A stretch of DNA of 64,000 bases from Actinomadura xylanilytica (lineage in GTDB: Bacteria; Actinomycetota; Actinomycetes; Streptosporangiales; Streptosporangiaceae). The position numbers and the translations under genes were made by a program. The notes under the pieces were generated by a model. The model was given only the letters and a program-made list of their open reading frames with translations, ran no database searches and was not told the DNA's origin. The stretch lies in contig NZ_JASNWE010000005.1 of the NCBI RefSeq assembly GCF_030283145.1, forward strand, positions 496,001-560,000, given 5' to 3'. The stretch's first letter is position 1. The number at the start of each line of letters is the position of its first letter. Below are positions 61,824 to 64,000 of the stretch, piece after piece.

Positions 61824-63176
61824 GTGATGGTTTCTGCAAGGTCGACCAGGAACATGCCTTTTCATCGCATCGCTCCGGCTCTCATCCGGGACCCCCTGGA
61901 GGCGGTGGAACTGATCGGCGCAGAAGTCGGCGGTGATATCCTGCGAATAAACCTAGGGGCCTTCCGTCCCTACCTCATAACCCGCCCTGAACATCTTGAT
62001 CGCGTTCTATATGACAACAAGGAGAATTATCAGCGTCAGGGCTGGCTATGGCGTCCACTCAGTCGCTTGATCGGCGATCCTTCGGGAAGCGACGATCTGT
62101 GGTGGACAAAACGTGAAGTGTTCCAAAATCTGGTGTCCGGCCCGAGCATCAAGCGATTCTCTGATGCAATGGCGCGAACGATCTCGGCGTCGGTCCAAGA
62201 AATGGCCGCCCGAGCCGAGAATGGAAGGCCGCTGGACGCCGCCGATGAGATGGCCCGCATCGTGTACCGGGCCATCACCAAAGTGCTCATCGGCGACAAG
62301 ATCACCAATGATCAGGCCGACCGGATTGGCGCTGCCCTGCAGGCCGCCTCCGCGGCGCTGCGCCCCCGGCTGGCGTTCCCCTTCGTCCCCAACGCCGTTC
62401 CCTTTCCAGGTGACCGCACGTTCCGCCGCGCCGTGAGGGTCGTGGACAGCCTGGTGTTCCCCATCGTCGAGCAGGCGCAGCGACAGGGCTCTGATGGCGA
62501 GGACATCGTGTCCCGTCTCCTGCAGGCCCGAACCGCCGACGGGCAGCGTTTCGATCTACAACAGTTGCGCGATGGGCTTGTCTCCCTGTTCGTCGCCGGC
62601 ACTGAGACCACCACCATCGCGCTGACCTTCCTCTGGACGGTGCTGGACTCCCAGCCGCAGGTCGCCGAAACCCTCCAGCAAGAGGTCGACCGAGTCGTCG
62701 GCGATGGGCCGATCACCGGCGCTCACCTGCTGGAACTGGGCTACGCCCGCAAGGTCGCATTGGAGATGCTGCGGCTGTACCCACCAGGGTGGATGCTTCC
62801 GCGCATGGTCGCCAACGACGATGTCATCGGCGGAGTGCCGATCAAGGGCGGGAGCCTCATCGTGATGAGCCCCTACCTCACCCACCGGCTCCCCGATGTC
62901 TGGGAGAACCCCCTGGAGTTCGACCCCGGACGGCACGATCCCGGCCAGCAACGCCACCGATTCGCCTACATGACCTTCGGTGGCGGTCCCCACGCCTGCG
63001 TCGGGAAGCAATTCTTCACCGCGGAAGTCCAACTCATCCTGGCCGCCATCACCAGCAGATTCCGTCCCCAGGTGGTCGGATCACCTCCGACCCGGCCGCA
63101 ACTGGGACTCACTCTGCGGCCAAGGCAACGGGTCCAGATCAGGCTCCGACAGACCGGGCCTCTGGCCAAGCGATAA
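61824..63176 (+). CDS. cytochrome P450
   Basis: A 450-aa P450 of the CYP102/CYP4-like soluble type. The I-helix oxygen motif is FVAGTETTTIAL (Thr about 261), K-helix ExxR is ALEMLRLYPPG, the PERF-like segment is EFDPGRHDP, and the haem loop is FGGGPHACVGKQF with Cys392. It is therefore complete and probably active, needing external ferredoxin. GTG 61824 and ATG 61827 share one ribosome site (GGGGAG). Codon use is less GC-extreme than its neighbours (codons such as AAT, ATA, AGA, TTT appear), and the leader 61730-61800 is AT-rich, so it may be acquired. No partner genes are adjacent. The substrate is unknown. Confidence 0.92.
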   Translation: MMVSARSTRNMPFHRIAPALIRDPLEAVELIGAEVGGDILRINLGAFRPYLITRPEHLDRVLYDNKENYQRQGWLWRPLSRLIGDPSGSDDLWWTKREVFQNLVSGPSIKRFSDAMARTISASVQEMAARAENGRPLDAADEMARIVYRAITKVLIGDKITNDQADRIGAALQAASAALRPRLAFPFVPNAVPFPGDRTFRRAVRVVDSLVFPIVEQAQRQGSDGEDIVSRLLQARTADGQRFDLQQLRDGLVSLFVAGTETTTIALTFLWTVLDSQPQVAETLQQEVDRVVGDGPITGAHLLELGYARKVALEMLRLYPPGWMLPRMVANDDVIGGVPIKGGSLIVMSPYLTHRLPDVWENPLEFDPGRHDPGQQRHRFAYMTFGGGPHACVGKQFFTAEVQLILAAITSRFRPQVVGSPPTRPQLGLTLRPRQRVQIRLRQTGPLAKR

Positions 63177-63800
63177 ACCTCGCAGGACCGGCTCTGCTCT
63201 TGGATGGGGCGCGACCAGGCAGCCTGATCGCCCTCACCTCGGGCACCAAGGTGCGGCGCGAGCGAGCCGGAGTTCGTCTGCACCCCAGAGTCTTCGCCGG
63301 ATGCGAGAAGGTGAAGCAGCAGGTTGTCGCACGGCCTACGCCCCGACGACCTGCTACACCCCTCGCCGAGGACCTGCCGAGTGAACACTCCCACGGTATG
63401 CCCCGGGTGGAACGCTCGATTGGTGGCCAGCAAAGGGCGCCCTCGGCACACCCAACGCCAACTGAACCAATGCGGGCCGCTCAGCTCCGCTGCATGCCTG
63501 AGGTCGGCAGAGCGCCGGTCGTTCCGTTCGTGTTCGGCATCCCGGGCCTATGGTGTCCCCACACACCGGGCCCCGCGCCACTTCTCGAACGGCACACAAC
63601 GACGCCGCCGTCGACGATCCGAGCGTTCTCACAAATCTGCGGATATCGCGCCCTGGTGACAGAACCGCTGACAGGCGGTCGCTGGAGGTCGGTTGGTTTG
63701 ATCTTGTGGTGGCCGTTCTCCCATCTGCTGATGGCTGAGGTGGAGAAGTGTGGTCATCACGGGACCGCTCCCCGTCGGGCCCGTCCACGTGTTCCGGCTG
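63177..63800. other. 624-bp stretch without a recognised gene
   Basis: Nothing firm. Plus-strand frames in 63550-63740 (for example ending GWFDLVVAVLPSADG) have no family I know. The composition is mildly lower in GC than the left of the window, in keeping with decayed accessory DNA. Confidence 0.4.
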
Positions 63801-63836
63801 TCATACCGAACAGAATTTCGTTTCTGTTCGGTATGA
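63801..63836 (-). terminator. 15-bp perfect hairpin after the partial minus-strand gene
   Basis: TCATACCGAACAGAA (63801-63815) pairs perfectly with 63822-63836 around a 6-nt TTTCGT loop. It begins 39 nt beyond the stop (63876) of the minus-strand gene that enters from the right. There is no U-tract. A terminator is most likely; an operator is possible because the arms are AT-balanced. Confidence 0.6.
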
Positions 63837-63875
63837 CCACATATGAGCTATTTTTCACTCAATGCCCGGAGGGCG

Positions 63876-64000
63876 TCACAGTCGGCGGCCGCCTGTCAGG
63901 ACGGCCGACCAATGGCGGGTCACTTGTCCGCCTGGACGTGCCGCAAGGCGGCGGCGTATCTCCTGGAAGAGGTGCTCACGCTTGGCCGGTTCCATGGGCG
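63876..64000 (-). CDS. probable class I SAM methyltransferase, C-terminal part (5' outside window)
   Basis: The last 40 codons on the minus strand read EPAKREHLFQEIRRRLAARPGGQVTRHWSAVLTGGRRL then stop. This resembles the end of class I SAM-dependent methyltransferases (LxPERREALLADIRRLI..R.GGxVTRHxLTVLHxARR). The catalytic core is outside the window, so function cannot be judged further. The frame is open to the window edge. Confidence 0.45.
   Translation of the reverse strand, partial: PMEPAKREHLFQEIRRRLAARPGGQVTRHWSAVLTGGRRL

Overview
The window is a very GC-rich chromosomal segment of a filamentous high-GC Gram-positive (actinomycete), probably of the Streptosporangiales (Actinomadura-like) or a Streptomyces relative. 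The evidence is strong third-position G/C bias, many GTG starts, GTGA/ATGA start-stop overlaps, an Lsr2 nucleoid protein, an F420-type LLM oxidoreductase, a DinB/DUF664 protein, an AfsR/BTAD-like regulator, an ECF sigma factor paired with a YCII protein, and a complete conservon (CvnA-B-C-D). I see no rRNA, tRNA or CRISPR array.

Layout. 1-8.5 kb: end of a tyrosine phosphatase, a tyrosine recombinase, a Vat/CatB-type acetyltransferase divergent from a TetR regulator, an HxlR regulator divergent from an SDR-like oxidoreductase plus an LLM oxidoreductase, then a recombination scar joining a headless TetR gene to the tail of a methyltransferase gene. 8.5-23.2 kb: an AfsR-like regulator, a Nudix hydrolase, a DeoR/GlpR regulator with an MFS carrier and a GlpR-like operator over its start, a YCII-ECF sigma pair, a UvrA-like ABC protein, an SMI1/KNR4-LRR protein and several stress-type enzymes.

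23.5-32.1 kb is the most interesting metabolic unit: one tightly coupled operon of a ROK regulator, an Fe/phosphonate-type ABC importer (lipoprotein, ATPase, double permease), an argininosuccinate-lyase-superfamily enzyme, a PfkB kinase and a metal-dependent amidohydrolase. Together they look like import, cleavage, phosphorylation and hydrolysis of one unknown small molecule. 32-42 kb: an MFS exporter, a two-component system, a GT87 mannosyltransferase-like protein, Lsr2, a MetE-like protein, and a second UvrA-like protein facing a tandem-MerR (TioE-like) regulator.

43-55.9 kb: a Cys-cluster/pentapeptide-repeat protein, a styrene/indole monooxygenase-like flavoprotein at the end of a conservon whose kinase lacks a membrane sensor, and a cytochrome bd operon (cydA, a short cydB, fused cydDC) downstream of an XRE-cupin regulator. 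That regulator is divergent from an Asp/Glu racemase-family gene across three copies of one palindrome. 56-61.8 kb is a graveyard of mobile-element remnants (Mu-type and Tn3 transposase pieces, an integrase tail, a frameshifted ArdC-like gene) interrupted by intact GNAT and DUF418 genes. A cytochrome P450 of visibly lower GC follows, and the window ends inside a probable methyltransferase gene with a 15-bp perfect hairpin after its stop.
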